A stretch of DNA of 64,000 nt from Rhizobium rosettiformans (lineage in GTDB: Bacteria; Pseudomonadota; Alphaproteobacteria; Rhizobiales; Rhizobiaceae), in the NCBI RefSeq assembly GCF_016806065.1, contig NZ_CP032405.1, positions 3,438,001-3,502,000 on the forward strand. Direction: 5' to 3'. A program made the translations under genes and the position numbers. Positions 8,832 to 17,148 of this stretch are shown here, one piece after another. The stretch's first letter is position 1, and each line of letters opens with the position of its first letter. The notes beneath the pieces are model-generated. The model searched no databases, was not told the DNA's origin, and saw nothing but the letters and a program-made list of their open reading frames with translations.

Positions 8832-10295
8832 TTACTGGGCGGCGGCCCAGCAGCCGATTCCCTTCTTCTTGAGCGCGTTACAGGCGTTGACTGCCTCCTT
8901 TTGCTCGCCGAAGCCGCCAAATCGTGCGCGGAAAATCTTCTTGGAGCCGTCGCCGTAAGCAACGGTGAAGGGGGTGGCGGAACGCAATACCTGTCCGCCT
9001 TTCGCCTGCGCGTCTCGCAGGAGATCCATAGCCATCTGCTGGTCCGGCGATGTGCCGATTTGCACGACCCAACCGCCGGTTGGAACCGTCGAAGCCGTGG
9101 TCATGGAGTCGACGTCAGGAGGCGTTGTCGCGGCCGAGGCGACGGAGTGTGCAGCGGTTGCCGGCGCGACTGCGGCACCTTCGTTCGGCAGATAAGCCGG
9201 CGCTGGCTGCGGGACCGGAACTGGCGGCGCCGAGGCCGACGGAGCCGCTGCAGGCATGCTGTTGAGCGCTGCACTTGCAGCATTTCCAGCTGGCGCGGCT
9301 GCATAGGCCTGGGCAACGCCGGTGTAGCGGACGTCAGGCATGGGGCCTGTCTGCGGCAACTGCGGCAGACCGCCTGTCGTCGCAGTGGCAGAACCTGCAG
9401 GCGCCACAGACGTATTATTTTTGGCGATCAGATTGCTGCCGCCGCGCGAACTGGAGGCCGCCGGCATGTAGCGCTGAACCAGGCTGGTCATCTGCGCGTT
9501 GCGCCGTGCGCCGGAAGTTGCACCCAGCACAACAGCGACGATGGAGCGGCCGTCCGCCTCGGCAGATGTCGCAAGGTTGTAACCCGCAGCACGGGTGTAG
9601 CCGGTCTTGATGCCGTCGACGCCGCGGACCTGGCCAAGCAGACGGTTGTGATTGCCGATCGTCTGCTTGCCGAACTGGAAGCTGCGGGTGGAGAAGTAGC
9701 CGTAATACTGCGGGAAGTGCTGGCGGAGTGCGATGCTGAGACGAGCCTGGTCACGCGCCGTGGTCATCTGCGCGGTGTTCGGCAGGCCGTGGGCGTTGCG
9801 ATAGGTGGTCTTGGTCATGCCGAGGCTGCGAGCCTTGGCCGTCATCATCTGGGCAAATCGCTGCTCGGACCCACCGACATATTCCGCAAGGGCTGTGGCG
9901 ACGTCATTGGCGGAGCGAGTAACAAGCGCCAGGATCGCCTGCTCGACGGTAATGCTGCGGCCAGTGCCGACGCCGAGTTTTGATGGGGGCTCCTTGGCGG
10001 CATTGGCGGAAAACGGCACCTTGCTATTGAGCGAAATGCGACCGGCCTCCAGCGCCTCGAAGACCATGTAGAGCGTCATCATTTTCGTCAGCGAGGCCGG
10101 ATAGCGCAGGCTGTCGGCGTTTTCGCTGTAAAGAACTTTGCCCGTCTTGGCGTCGATGACGATGCCGGCATATTTGGGATTTGCCTGGGCAGAGCCGACG
10201 GCAGCGACACTCGTCACAAAGACCGCAAACGCCGCGATGACAAGCCGACGGATTGCGGCTGCGAAGTTGGAGCTTCCGAAAACTTTATGCACCAC
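8832..10295 (-). CDS. D-alanyl-D-alanine carboxypeptidase (PBP5 family) with C-terminal SPOR domain
   Basis: Serine-type DD-carboxypeptidase trimming peptidoglycan pentapeptides in the periplasm. The N-terminal signal/anchor covers residues 15-38. The three penicillin-binding motifs are intact: SLTK (Ser68, Lys71), SAN (128-130) and KTG (230-232). A long Ala/Pro/Ser-rich linker (about 285-400) precedes a SPOR domain (about 408-485, GWVVQIGTSPDQQMAMDLL onward), which binds glycan strands lacking stem peptides. The start is GTG at 10295 or 10292. SPOR would target the enzyme to septa or growing poles; that localisation is inferred. Confidence 0.92.
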   Translation of the reverse strand: MVHKVFGSSNFAAAIRRLVIAAFAVFVTSVAAVGSAQANPKYAGIVIDAKTGKVLYSENADSLRYPASLTKMMTLYMVFEALEAGRISLNSKVPFSANAAKEPPSKLGVGTGRSITVEQAILALVTRSANDVATALAEYVGGSEQRFAQMMTAKARSLGMTKTTYRNAHGLPNTAQMTTARDQARLSIALRQHFPQYYGYFSTRSFQFGKQTIGNHNRLLGQVRGVDGIKTGYTRAAGYNLATSAEADGRSIVAVVLGATSGARRNAQMTSLVQRYMPAASSSRGGSNLIAKNNTSVAPAGSATATTGGLPQLPQTGPMPDVRYTGVAQAYAAAPAGNAASAALNSMPAAAPSASAPPVPVPQPAPAYLPNEGAAVAPATAAHSVASAATTPPDVDSMTTASTVPTGGWVVQIGTSPDQQMAMDLLRDAQAKGGQVLRSATPFTVAYGDGSKKIFRARFGGFGEQKEAVNACNALKKKGIGCWAAAQ

Positions 10296-10389
10296 GATAC
10301 TCTTTAAATCTCACCATTGACGACCGGACGCTCTCCCCCAATCGCGACCATCTCGGGTGGACCCTACGGAATTAGCCTTACCAAGAGGT

Positions 10390-11184
10390 TTATGATGAAC
10401 GGTCGGTTGACGTTTTGGATTGATTTTTAAGCATCGTGGTTGCCGCCGCAGGACCCGCGCGCCCTGAGACATAGGCGCGAACGGCCTCATCGATCGCCTG
10501 CCAGTCACCGAGCATTCGGCTCGAAAACCTGTAGAGAACCGTTAGATCCTCTCCGACATGGATGTCGCGCTGGCAATCGCTGCTCGTGGCCTTGTCTGCG
10601 GCCAACGGCAGGAGGCAGCGGATCGCATAGGTCGTTTCGTCAGGCGCTGTGGCCGTGAGCAGGCTTTCGCCCTCGTAGCCCGTTCCAGCCCTGAAGGCCT
10701 GGCTTCGCAGCCCGGCGAGTCCTTCAGCGATTTCCGGTTCGAGAAGGCTTCTGTAGATTGGCTCGACGCGCCCGGACATGTCCTTGGACATCGTGCTTTG
10801 CGAGATCTGCAGGAAGACAAGCGACTGCGAAACCGCCAGATCGTCGAAACGGCGTCGCTCTGCGCTGGAATAGCCGGTCATTTCCGGCCAGAGTAGATAG
10901 AGGTCGACCCGCTCGGCGACGCCGCTGCGGCGCTGGTGCTCGAAGCGGATGGTGTTTGCGGGAAAGGCGAGCCGGTCGCGGCCGATCGTGATGTCGACGA
11001 TCTCGGTGCTTTCGCTGTGGCCTGCAAGTGATAGTCGCGCGCCATAGGCGCGGCCAAACCAGCTGATGGCGATCGAAGCGGCCGCAAGGATCAGAATGGT
11101 GCTCGTGGCGATGATCAGGAAGCGCGTCGAGATGAGCGGTGCACGCTCGTCTTCCGCCTGCAGGCCTTTGCCGTCGCCTCGCAT
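10390..11184 (-). CDS. Conserved membrane-anchored hypothetical protein
   Basis: A protein of 264 residues with a basic cytosolic N-terminus, one membrane segment (about residues 20-45, FLIIATSTILILAAASIAIS) and a periplasmic domain. It contains ITIGRDRLAFPANTIRFEHQ and a segment like the translation of a cell-envelope sensor, but I recognise no named domain. Two cysteines (CLLPLAADKATSSDCQ) could form a disulphide. A GAGAGGATC-type ribosome-binding site precedes the ATG. It shares the strand with the carboxypeptidase downstream, 94 bases away. Similar proteins exist in rhizobia; no function is assigned. Confidence 0.75.
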   Translation of the reverse strand: MRGDGKGLQAEDERAPLISTRFLIIATSTILILAAASIAISWFGRAYGARLSLAGHSESTEIVDITIGRDRLAFPANTIRFEHQRRSGVAERVDLYLLWPEMTGYSSAERRRFDDLAVSQSLVFLQISQSTMSKDMSGRVEPIYRSLLEPEIAEGLAGLRSQAFRAGTGYEGESLLTATAPDETTYAIRCLLPLAADKATSSDCQRDIHVGEDLTVLYRFSSRMLGDWQAIDEAVRAYVSGRAGPAAATTMLKNQSKTSTDRSS

Positions 11185-11294
11185 CTCGCCCTGATCCTCT
11201 CGACGCGGCCCTGATTGAGTGCGGCCGCGAGATCAGACTTCGGTGAACGTGGTTAAATTCGGGTTAAGGTTTTCCATTGGTGCGGGCAAAAAAA

Positions 11295-11324
11295 GAGCCG
11301 GTCCCGGTTGGACGGGACCGGCTC
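11295..11324 (-). terminator. Rho-independent terminator of the cysteine protease gene
   Basis: GAGCCGGTCCCG (11295-11306) pairs perfectly with CGGGACCGGCTC (11313-11324) around a six-base loop. On the minus strand a run of seven U follows (from the A bases at 11288-11294). A textbook terminator, 64 bases after the stop of the gene at 11388-11996. Confidence 0.92.
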
Positions 11325-11387
11325 ATTGGCTCCGGTCGGGGGACGGGTAGGCGGGGACAGACCGGGCCAGAAGGCGATGGCAACGCG

Positions 11388-11996
11388 TTATTGCGAGACG
11401 CTGCCGACGTAGCTTGCGCGACCGTCCTGAAGCTTTACCCAGCGTGCCGGGTGGCTCGAAGACTGACGCTTCAAGTAGGTGTATTCGGTCTCGGACCACA
11501 GCAGCACCTTGTTGCGCATGTTGTCGAGAATGAAGTCGCCGTGGTCGGTTCGGACGGTGAGCACGGCATGCCCCTCGCCATTCGGCTGCAGGACGACGGT
11601 CATCAGGAGGTCTGCGGGATCCAGGCCGCGATCAATCAGCATCTTGCGCTTCAACAGCGCGAAATCTTCGCAATCGCCGACGCTGCGGGGATAGGCCCAG
11701 CGTTCTTCGACGCCATAGATCTCCAGGTCGGTCAGCGGCGTGATCGAGCTGTTGACGGTGTAGTTGACGTCGAGGATCGTCTTCCAGAGTTGCTCCGTGA
11801 GCAACATCGGTCCGCTATCCGTCTGGCCGCCTGCGCATTCGCCCTGATAGGTCTGGCAGAATTCGTAATGGCCGATCGGCGGATTGGCTTTGCCGACAAC
11901 CTGCATGTTGGCCGGCATGGCCGAGACTTGAAAGGCCAGTGCGCCAGCGATGACGGCGGCCAGAGTTCCAATACCCAGATTTTTCTTTGTTGTCAT
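11388..11996 (-). CDS. Bacterial transglutaminase-like cysteine proteinase (BTLCP, LapG-like)
   Basis: Secreted protein of 202 residues, signal peptide 1-26 (ending VSAMPA). It belongs to the BTLCP (DUF920) family, whose best-known member is the Pseudomonas periplasmic protease LapG. The catalytic triad is visible: Cys109 in SVGDCEDFA, His143 in EGHAVLTV and Asp158 in FILDNM. LapG members cut adhesins and are held by the c-di-GMP receptor LapD; no LapD or large adhesin is seen here, so the substrate is unknown. A GGGAGACAACC site precedes the ATG and a strong terminator follows the gene. The next gene upstream on this strand is a PilZ protein. Confidence 0.88.
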   Translation of the reverse strand: MTTKKNLGIGTLAAVIAGALAFQVSAMPANMQVVGKANPPIGHYEFCQTYQGECAGGQTDSGPMLLTEQLWKTILDVNYTVNSSITPLTDLEIYGVEERWAYPRSVGDCEDFALLKRKMLIDRGLDPADLLMTVVLQPNGEGHAVLTVRTDHGDFILDNMRNKVLLWSETEYTYLKRQSSSHPARWVKLQDGRASYVGSVSQ

Positions 11997-12424
11997 TGGT
12001 TGTCTCCCGGTAATGGAGATAGCAATGACAGAGAGATTTTGATGGCCCGCGAATATTAGTGCTAAGATATAAGCTTAAGTCGACGAAAAAGAGAATCTAT
12101 ATTGAGTATCATTCGAATTATATTTGAATAAACTTCGTGGCAAATTTGATGAAAATTTGAACTGAATTGTACCTTTTGATGCGGTTCCAAATGCTCTTGT
12201 GGTGTAAAAACCTATTTAGATACAATTCGATAGCCGGCAGATGTGATTTCCGGTTGACCGTTCCGATGATTGTATTTCGGCTGCCAAGCGCGGCACACCC
12301 AGCCACCCTGGATGCTGCTGCTTCCTCCGGTCGCTGACCTCGAAAGCCGTTTTGGGCCAATTTCTGGCCTAAAATTTCCTGAAAAAAACTGTGCCGGTCT
12401 GAGACGATTTTCCTCTCGACATAG
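11997..12424. other. Intergenic stretch with an AT-rich core; no gene seen
   Basis: About 430 bases between the protease gene and the PilZ terminator. Bases 12040-12240 are clearly richer in A and T than the rest of the window, with several short palindromes (such as ATTCGAAT). The part next to 11996 should hold the protease promoter. Short open frames on both strands have no ribosome-binding site and no coding look. I see no repeat or RNA gene here that I can support. Confidence 0.5.
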
Positions 12425-12458
12425 AAAAAGGCGCCTTGCGGTGTCCGCAGGCGCCTTG
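12425..12458 (-). terminator. Rho-independent terminator of the PilZ gene
   Basis: AAGGCGCCTTGCGG (12428-12441) and CCGCAGGCGCCTTG (12445-12458) form a strong stem with a one-base bulge. On the minus strand it is followed by five U (A bases 12425-12429). It lies 22 bases past the stop of the gene that ends at 12481. Confidence 0.85.
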
Positions 12459-12480
12459 TCGGGGGAGGGATGTTGGGCCC

Positions 12481-13128
12481 TCACAGGAATTCGGTGAGCG
12501 CTTCCTTGGACTGCAGGGTCAGGAACTCGATGGCGACGCCTTCCATGAAGTGGCGAACCACGCGTCCCCGCATGTTGCCGAGGCGCACGGCCGTGCCGAT
12601 CGGCGGACGAATATCGATATCGACGGCCGCACCCGAAAGCGACAAGTCCATCAGGCGGCAAGGATAGGTCTTGCCGTCTTCGAGCGTCAGTTCGGTTCTG
12701 GTCTGGCGCGGCGTCAGGCGATCGTGACGACGATCCTCCGGCAGTCCGAGCTCGTGTTTGTTGGCGATCCAGGTCAGCTGTGCCGCAAGCTTTTCACGCT
12801 TTCGAACGGTGGCGTTGATGGAGATGACGAAACCGTCATCGGTCAACTTGACCACGGTGCCCTCGATGCGCCCGAGATGATCGATATAAGCAATCACACG
12901 TTCGCCCGGACGCGGCATGCCGGCACATGCGAAGCGCACATCGCCTGGCGACATGTCGATAACCTTGCAGACATACTCCTCATAGCTGGCAAGCATGAGA
13001 CGACCCTGCAGGCTGACGGCGACGCGCTGAAAGGCGCGTTGCTGTCCCGGCGAAGCGATCGTGTTCGTATGGCTTGCCTGCGTTGAGTACATCTCGGAGA
13101 TTCTGTCTGTTTCTCTATGGCTCGACAT
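12481..13128 (-). CDS. Protein with two PilZ domains
   Basis: Cytosolic protein of about 215 residues. The first PilZ domain carries QQRAFQRVAVSLQGR followed by DMSPGDVRF, a fair match to the RxxxR and (D/N)xSxxG motifs that bind cyclic di-GMP. The second has RRHDRLTPRQ and DLSLSGAAVD. So at least one domain may bind c-di-GMP, although spacing should be checked in a model. I chose ATG 13128 (MSSHRETD); ATG 13092 (MYSTQASH) and an open frame to 13245 are alternatives, and none has a strong ribosome-binding site. It ends with its own terminator, so it is probably monocistronic. Confidence 0.82.
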   Translation of the reverse strand: MSSHRETDRISEMYSTQASHTNTIASPGQQRAFQRVAVSLQGRLMLASYEEYVCKVIDMSPGDVRFACAGMPRPGERVIAYIDHLGRIEGTVVKLTDDGFVISINATVRKREKLAAQLTWIANKHELGLPEDRRHDRLTPRQTRTELTLEDGKTYPCRLMDLSLSGAAVDIDIRPPIGTAVRLGNMRGRVVRHFMEGVAIEFLTLQSKEALTEFL

Positions 13129-13259
13129 TAGGGGGCGAGCCGTTAATATAGTGTTTGCTTTTGGGTGCGCTTTTTTCAGACGGAACGATATCGCCGCAGG
13201 ATTAAGGTTAAGGATGGCTTTCGGTTGTGGGCGTCGCTTGCTCATGGCATGAGGGTTCT

Positions 13260-13357
13260 ACCAAACGCGAAGGGCTTCCTTCGGCACCAACTCCAGTCGG
13301 CGCGACGATCCGCCTAGCGCCAGCAAGGCCACTCGGTTTCCGGGCGGCCTTTTTTTT
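13260..13357 (+). ncRNA. Candidate structured small RNA with its own terminator
   Basis: Between a leftward and a rightward gene, the plus strand holds three hairpins in a row: CGAAGG-GCTT-CCTTCG (13268-13283), GGCG/CGCC (13299-13302 with 13311-13314), and AAGGCC/GGCCTT (13325-13330 with 13346-13351), the last followed by eight U. No plus-strand gene ends before this terminator, which is why a small RNA is suggested. A weak promoter-like CTTGCT at 13237-13242 lies 16 bases before TACCAA. It could instead be part of the leader of the rhomboid gene (an attenuator). No known family recognised. Confidence 0.4.
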
Positions 13358-13405
13358 ATCCGCGGCCTGCATTACCTGATGGTTTCACAACAAAAGGAAT
13401 TGCAG

Positions 13406-14182
13406 ATGCAGGATGAGACAGGATCTCGAGGCGACGAGCGCCGCAGCAACGACGGGCTTGTGCCCGAGATCGGCGCGCGATCCGAAGAGAACCCGCCCGT
13501 TTTCAATCTGCCGACCGGCATCCTTGTGGCGCTCGCCCTGATCTGCGGGATCTATGCGATCCAGCAATTCCTTCTGTCGCCAGCACTCAACCAGTGGGTC
13601 GCCGTCGAATTCGGTTTCTCGCCAATCCGCTATCTCTATCCGCTCGACGAACAGTCGTTCGCCTGGCTGTGGACGCCGGTGAGTTATTCGCTGCTGCATG
13701 GCAGCTTCGAGCATCTCGCCTTTAACGGTCTTTGGCTTGCCGCATTCGGGACGCCCGTCTGTCGTCGCATCGGCGAGGTCAGATTCCTGTTGCTGTGGGT
13801 GGTGTCTTCAGTGGCTGCGGCCGCATTGCATGCATTCGTCAACTGGGGAGAGCCATCCTTGATGGTCGGCGCCTCCGGGGTGATTTCCGCCCTGATGGGG
13901 GCCGCGTGCCGATTCGCTTTCGGCGAACGGCAGCGCAGCCTGGCCCGATTGTCCGGATGGCAGCCTCCCTTGCTGTCGGTGGGGCAGGCCCTGGCTGATC
14001 GTACCGTCCGTGTCTTCATCATCGTCTGGTTTCTCGGCAATATTGCCATCGCCTTTGGCGTTCCGGTGCTCGGGGGTGGTTCCGCTTCGATTGCCTGGGA
14101 TGCACATATCGGCGGCTTCCTGCTCGGCTTCTTCGGATTTGCAGCCTTCGATCCCCATACGGGCCGTCACACAAGGGCGTGA
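13406..14182 (+). CDS. Rhomboid family intramembrane serine protease
   Basis: A membrane protein of 258 residues with a polar N-terminus of about 35 residues and six to seven membrane segments. The catalytic Ser is Ser157 in VGASGVISA and the partner His is His234 in WDAHIGGFLLG; the conserved HxxxxHxxxN patch is HGSFEHLAFN (98-107). Rhomboids cleave single-pass membrane proteins within the bilayer; the substrate here is unknown. ATG 13406 is preceded by AAAGGAA at a good distance, whereas the in-frame start at 13379 has none, so I chose 13406. Confidence 0.9.
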   Translation: MQDETGSRGDERRSNDGLVPEIGARSEENPPVFNLPTGILVALALICGIYAIQQFLLSPALNQWVAVEFGFSPIRYLYPLDEQSFAWLWTPVSYSLLHGSFEHLAFNGLWLAAFGTPVCRRIGEVRFLLLWVVSSVAAAALHAFVNWGEPSLMVGASGVISALMGAACRFAFGERQRSLARLSGWQPPLLSVGQALADRTVRVFIIVWFLGNIAIAFGVPVLGGGSASIAWDAHIGGFLLGFFGFAAFDPHTGRHTRA

Positions 14183-14284
14183 TGCCGGACTTATTGCATT
14201 CTCCTTGAATAAAGGGCACCCTTCGTACTGGCGGTCCAAGGAGGGTTGGGCCGCCGCGCGAGTGTTCTATGCGAGGAGGAACCT

Positions 14285-14719
14285 ATGCCTGCATCAGCCA
14301 GAAGCATACTCGAACAGAAGGGCCGCAACGTCATCACCATCAGCCCCAACGTGAGCTTGGGCGAGGCGGCCCGGGTGCTGGAAGAACACAAGATCGGTGC
14401 CGTCGTCGTCGTCGGCATGGAAAGCCGCATCGTCGGCATCTTCACCGAACGCGACGTGGTTCGTGCGATCGGGTCAGCCGGTAAGGATGCTTTCGACCAG
14501 CCGGTCTCGGCCTTCATGACAGCAAATGTCTATCGTTGCCGCGAAGAGACCGGCGTCAATGAATTGATGGAGATGATGTCCACCCGGCGTTTCCGTCACG
14601 TGCCCGTCGAGGATAACGGCAAGCTTTCAGGCATCATCTCGATCGGTGACGTGGTGAAGTCGCGCATCCGCGAGATCGAGCAGGAAGCCGAACACATCAA
14701 GGCCTATATCGCCGGCTGA
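14285..14719 (+). CDS. CBS-domain protein
   Basis: Soluble protein of 144 residues consisting almost only of a Bateman module: a first CBS motif (about 15-70, VGIFTERDVVRAI) and a second (about 80-135, LSGIISIGDVVKSRI). Such stand-alone pairs bind adenine nucleotides and act as energy or redox sensors; the partner is not known. The ATG at 14285 has GAGGAGGAACC directly upstream, a strong ribosome-binding site, and the in-frame start at 14246 can be set aside. The gene stands alone between the rhomboid gene and a convergent patatin gene. Confidence 0.9.
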   Translation: MPASARSILEQKGRNVITISPNVSLGEAARVLEEHKIGAVVVVGMESRIVGIFTERDVVRAIGSAGKDAFDQPVSAFMTANVYRCREETGVNELMEMMSTRRFRHVPVEDNGKLSGIISIGDVVKSRIREIEQEAEHIKAYIAG

Positions 14720-14767
14720 TTTCGAAGCTGAGCGAAGGCTCGTCAGAGGGTGCGGCCGAGACCGCTC

Positions 14768-15724
14768 CTAGCGGAGAACTGCTTCCTGCATGCGGCGGAT
14801 TTCCGTGACACGGGCCTTTGCTTCCTCATAGCCGCGATCGATCGCCTCGCCGGCCCGATGAAATTCAGAAAGACCTATGTCGTTAAGACGGGGATGCAGG
14901 GCGAGGTCCGGCGGGTCACCGGCCAGCCGCGCCCTGGAAATGCGGTCCTGAATGATGTTGAAGGCCTGCACCATCACGCCGGTCAGGCCGACCTTGTTCG
15001 GTGCTCTTGCTGTTTCTGCACTCGCCTTGTCCGGCGATGACGCCTTGTGCTTGACCACGGCGGATCGCCCGAAAACGTCGTAATGCAGATTGACCGCCAT
15101 CACCAGCGGCTGCTCATAGGCCCGGCAGACGGACACCGGCACCGGATTGACCAGCGCACCGTCGATCAGCGTTCGATTGTTGCAGTGAATGGGTTCGAAA
15201 ATGCCGGGCAGGGCATAGGATGCCCGAAGCGCCGTGATCAGGCTGCCGCCGTCGATCCAGACTTCGTGGCCGCTGTTGAGCTCCGATGCGACCGCAACGA
15301 AGGGCTTCGGCAAGTCCTCGACATTCAGCCCTTCGAGGTGCTCCTGCATCCGCTTGGTGAGGCGCATGCCGCCGAGAAGCCCGCCGCCTCCGATGGTCAG
15401 GTCCAGCAGGGAGGCAATCCGGCGCATGGTCAGCGACCGGGCGAAGGCTTCCAACTCGTCGAGCTTGCCAGCGAGGTAACAGCCGCCAACCAAGGCCCCG
15501 ATCGAGGTACCCGCAATCATCCCGACTTCGATGCCTTCCTCGTCGAGCGCTCTCAAGACGCCGATATGCGCCCAGCCTCGAGCCGCGCCGCCGCCAAGGG
15601 CAAGCGCCACTTTAGCCTTTGCGCGTTGCTCGGGAACGATTGGAACGGCCGGCAAACTGCCGCCGTCCTTGGCAGGTTGCGAAACAGTCGCGCCGCCGTT
15701 CGAAATCATGCTCCAGTTCAGCAT
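14768..15724 (-). CDS. Patatin-like phospholipase (RssA/NTE type)
   Basis: Serine lipid hydrolase of 318 residues. The oxyanion-hole motif GGGAARG (44-50), the nucleophile elbow GTSIG (72-76) and the Asp of the Ser-Asp dyad in DGA (188-190) are all intact. There is no signal peptide, so it probably acts in the cytosol or at the inner membrane. Substrate unknown; the family covers phospholipases and lysophospholipases. It follows hisI on the same strand with an 81-base gap that holds a dyad. Confidence 0.9.
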   Translation of the reverse strand: MLNWSMISNGGATVSQPAKDGGSLPAVPIVPEQRAKAKVALALGGGAARGWAHIGVLRALDEEGIEVGMIAGTSIGALVGGCYLAGKLDELEAFARSLTMRRIASLLDLTIGGGGLLGGMRLTKRMQEHLEGLNVEDLPKPFVAVASELNSGHEVWIDGGSLITALRASYALPGIFEPIHCNNRTLIDGALVNPVPVSVCRAYEQPLVMAVNLHYDVFGRSAVVKHKASSPDKASAETARAPNKVGLTGVMVQAFNIIQDRISRARLAGDPPDLALHPRLNDIGLSEFHRAGEAIDRGYEEAKARVTEIRRMQEAVLR

Positions 15725-15769
15725 CTCCGCTACCCCATAAGCTGAACACTCAGGGCTCCATTAGGACAT

Positions 15770-15798
15770 CGTCTGCTTACGATTTCGTTATGCAGACG
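15770..15798. repeat. Inverted repeat between hisI and the patatin gene
   Basis: CGTCTGC (15770-15776) and GCAGACG (15792-15798) form a seven-base stem, and the loop holds a further ACGA/TCGT pairing. There is no U-run in either direction, so it may be a Rho-type or processing hairpin or an operator. Confidence 0.4.
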
Positions 15799-15805
15799 CC
15801 AGACG

Positions 15806-16258
15806 TCAATGACCGTAGACGTGATCCGGATCGAAGTGGCGGTGGTCGTCGGCAATCTTGAGAGACGGCTTTCCGTCCGCAAGCTGGGCAGTCCGGTAAA
15901 AGCAGGAGCGTCGCCCGGTATGGCAGGTCGCATCATGACCGGCAACCTCAACCTTTAGCCAGATTGCGTCCTGGTCGCAGTCGACCCTGATTTCCTTGAC
16001 CGTCTGAAGGTTGCCGGAGCTCTCGCCCTTTTTCCAGATCTTGCCCCTGGAGCGGCTGTAATAGTGGCCGATCCCTGTTTCGAGCGTCAGCGCGATGGCT
16101 TCGGCGTTCATATGCGCCACCATCAACAGCTCTCCGTCCCGCGCATCTGTGACGACGGCGGTCACAAGCCCATGGTCATCGAACTTGGGGGTGAAGGCGA
16201 GACCCTCCTCGAGGATCTTCTTGTCTGCCGAGGGAGCATCGAACACAAAAGCGGACAT
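15806..16258 (-). CDS. hisI: Phosphoribosyl-AMP cyclohydrolase HisI
   Basis: Third step of histidine synthesis: opens the adenine ring of phosphoribosyl-AMP. The 150 residues include [19 protein letters not shown], the zinc- and magnesium-site motif [13 protein letters not shown], and the cysteine pair region [15 protein letters not shown]. It is the stand-alone HisI without the HisE domain, as usual in alphaproteobacteria. The ATG at 16258 starts MSAFVF; longer versions of the frame run into folE on the same strand. folE ends 14 bases upstream, so the two are likely co-transcribed. Confidence 0.95.
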   Translation of the reverse strand: MSAFVFDAPSADKKILEEGLAFTPKFDDHGLVTAVVTDARDGELLMVAHMNAEAIALTLETGIGHYYSRSRGKIWKKGESSGNLQTVKEIRVDCDQDAIWLKVEVAGHDATCHTGRRSCFYRTAQLADGKPSLKIADDHRHFDPDHVYGH

Positions 16259-16272
16259 GGGCACTCGCGGTC

Positions 16273-16878
16273 TTAGCGGCTCCGAACCATGGACATGAAG
16301 CGCGCCTGTTCGGCCGCATTGTCCTTGAAGGCGCCGGTGAAGGTTGTGGTGAGCGTCGTGGAACCCGTCTTTTGGATCCCGCGCATGGCCATGCACATAT
16401 GCTCGGCCTCGAGGAAAACCGCAACCCCGCGTGGCAGCAGGGTCTCGTCGATTGCCTGGGCAATCTGCGCAGTCATGTTTTCCTGCGTCTGCAGGCGCTT
16501 CGCGAAGACGTCGACGATGCGCGCTATCTTCGACAGGCCGAGTACGCGACCCTTCGGGAGATAGGCGACATGCGCCTTGCCCATCACGGGCAGCATGTGA
16601 TGTTCGCAATGCGAGAAGAAGGAGATATCCCGGACGAGCACCATGTCGTCATAACCGCCGACCTCCTCGAAGGTCCGCCCGAGTACGTCTTCGATATCAG
16701 CGCCGTAGCCGGAAAACAGCTCTTCATAGGCCTTTGCCACGCGGGCCGGCGTATCGAGCAGGCCTTCGCGTTCCGGATCGTCACCGGCCCAGAGCAAAAG
16801 CGTACGTACGGCCTGTTCAGCCTCTTCGCGCGTCGGCCGCGGGGCTTCTACGGACAGTTTCTTGACGATGGCATCCAT
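16273..16878 (-). CDS. folE: GTP cyclohydrolase I FolE
   Basis: First step of tetrahydrofolate synthesis: GTP to dihydroneopterin triphosphate. Zinc and active-site motifs are [20 protein letters not shown], the [20 protein letters not shown] block and [12 protein letters not shown] chose ATG 16878 (MDAIVKKL, 201 residues), which matches the usual N-terminus in relatives and has GGGAG upstream; an in-frame ATG at 16956 would add 26 basic residues but has no ribosome-binding site. Divergent from the IscU-like gene, with the promoters in the region 16880-17148. Confidence 0.95.
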   Translation of the reverse strand: MDAIVKKLSVEAPRPTREEAEQAVRTLLLWAGDDPEREGLLDTPARVAKAYEELFSGYGADIEDVLGRTFEEVGGYDDMVLVRDISFFSHCEHHMLPVMGKAHVAYLPKGRVLGLSKIARIVDVFAKRLQTQENMTAQIAQAIDETLLPRGVAVFLEAEHMCMAMRGIQKTGSTTLTTTFTGAFKDNAAEQARFMSMVRSR

Positions 16879-17148
16879 GGCCTTGGTCTCCCGGTCCCGC
16901 GCGAGGCGGGCCGCTGGTTTGGCTTTGCCGGATTGTAAAGGCGTAATGCGGCTCATAATGCAAGTCCGTTATCGGTGTTTCAGCCGAGAAGATCGTTTCG
17001 TCCGTGGCCGGCCTGCGTTTGTCCTGTGCCTGTCGCTTCGATATAGTGTTCTGCGAGAGCGACAAAAAGACGGCCGCTGCGACATGATGAAGGCTGCATT
17101 GTAGCAACCACTCCCTATATACGGGAGAGGCGCTGAACCGGATTGACC

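Noticed and set aside
8559..9983. Long open frame (474 codons) on the plus strand against the DD-carboxypeptidase gene
   Set aside because: It is the complement of a gene with all penicillin-binding motifs in a GC-rich genome, has no ribosome-binding site, and its product is rich in Arg, Cys and Gly as shadow frames are.
12118..12497. Short open frames on both strands in the gap between the protease and PilZ genes
   Set aside because: No ribosome-binding site, no recognisable product, and one spans the PilZ terminator.
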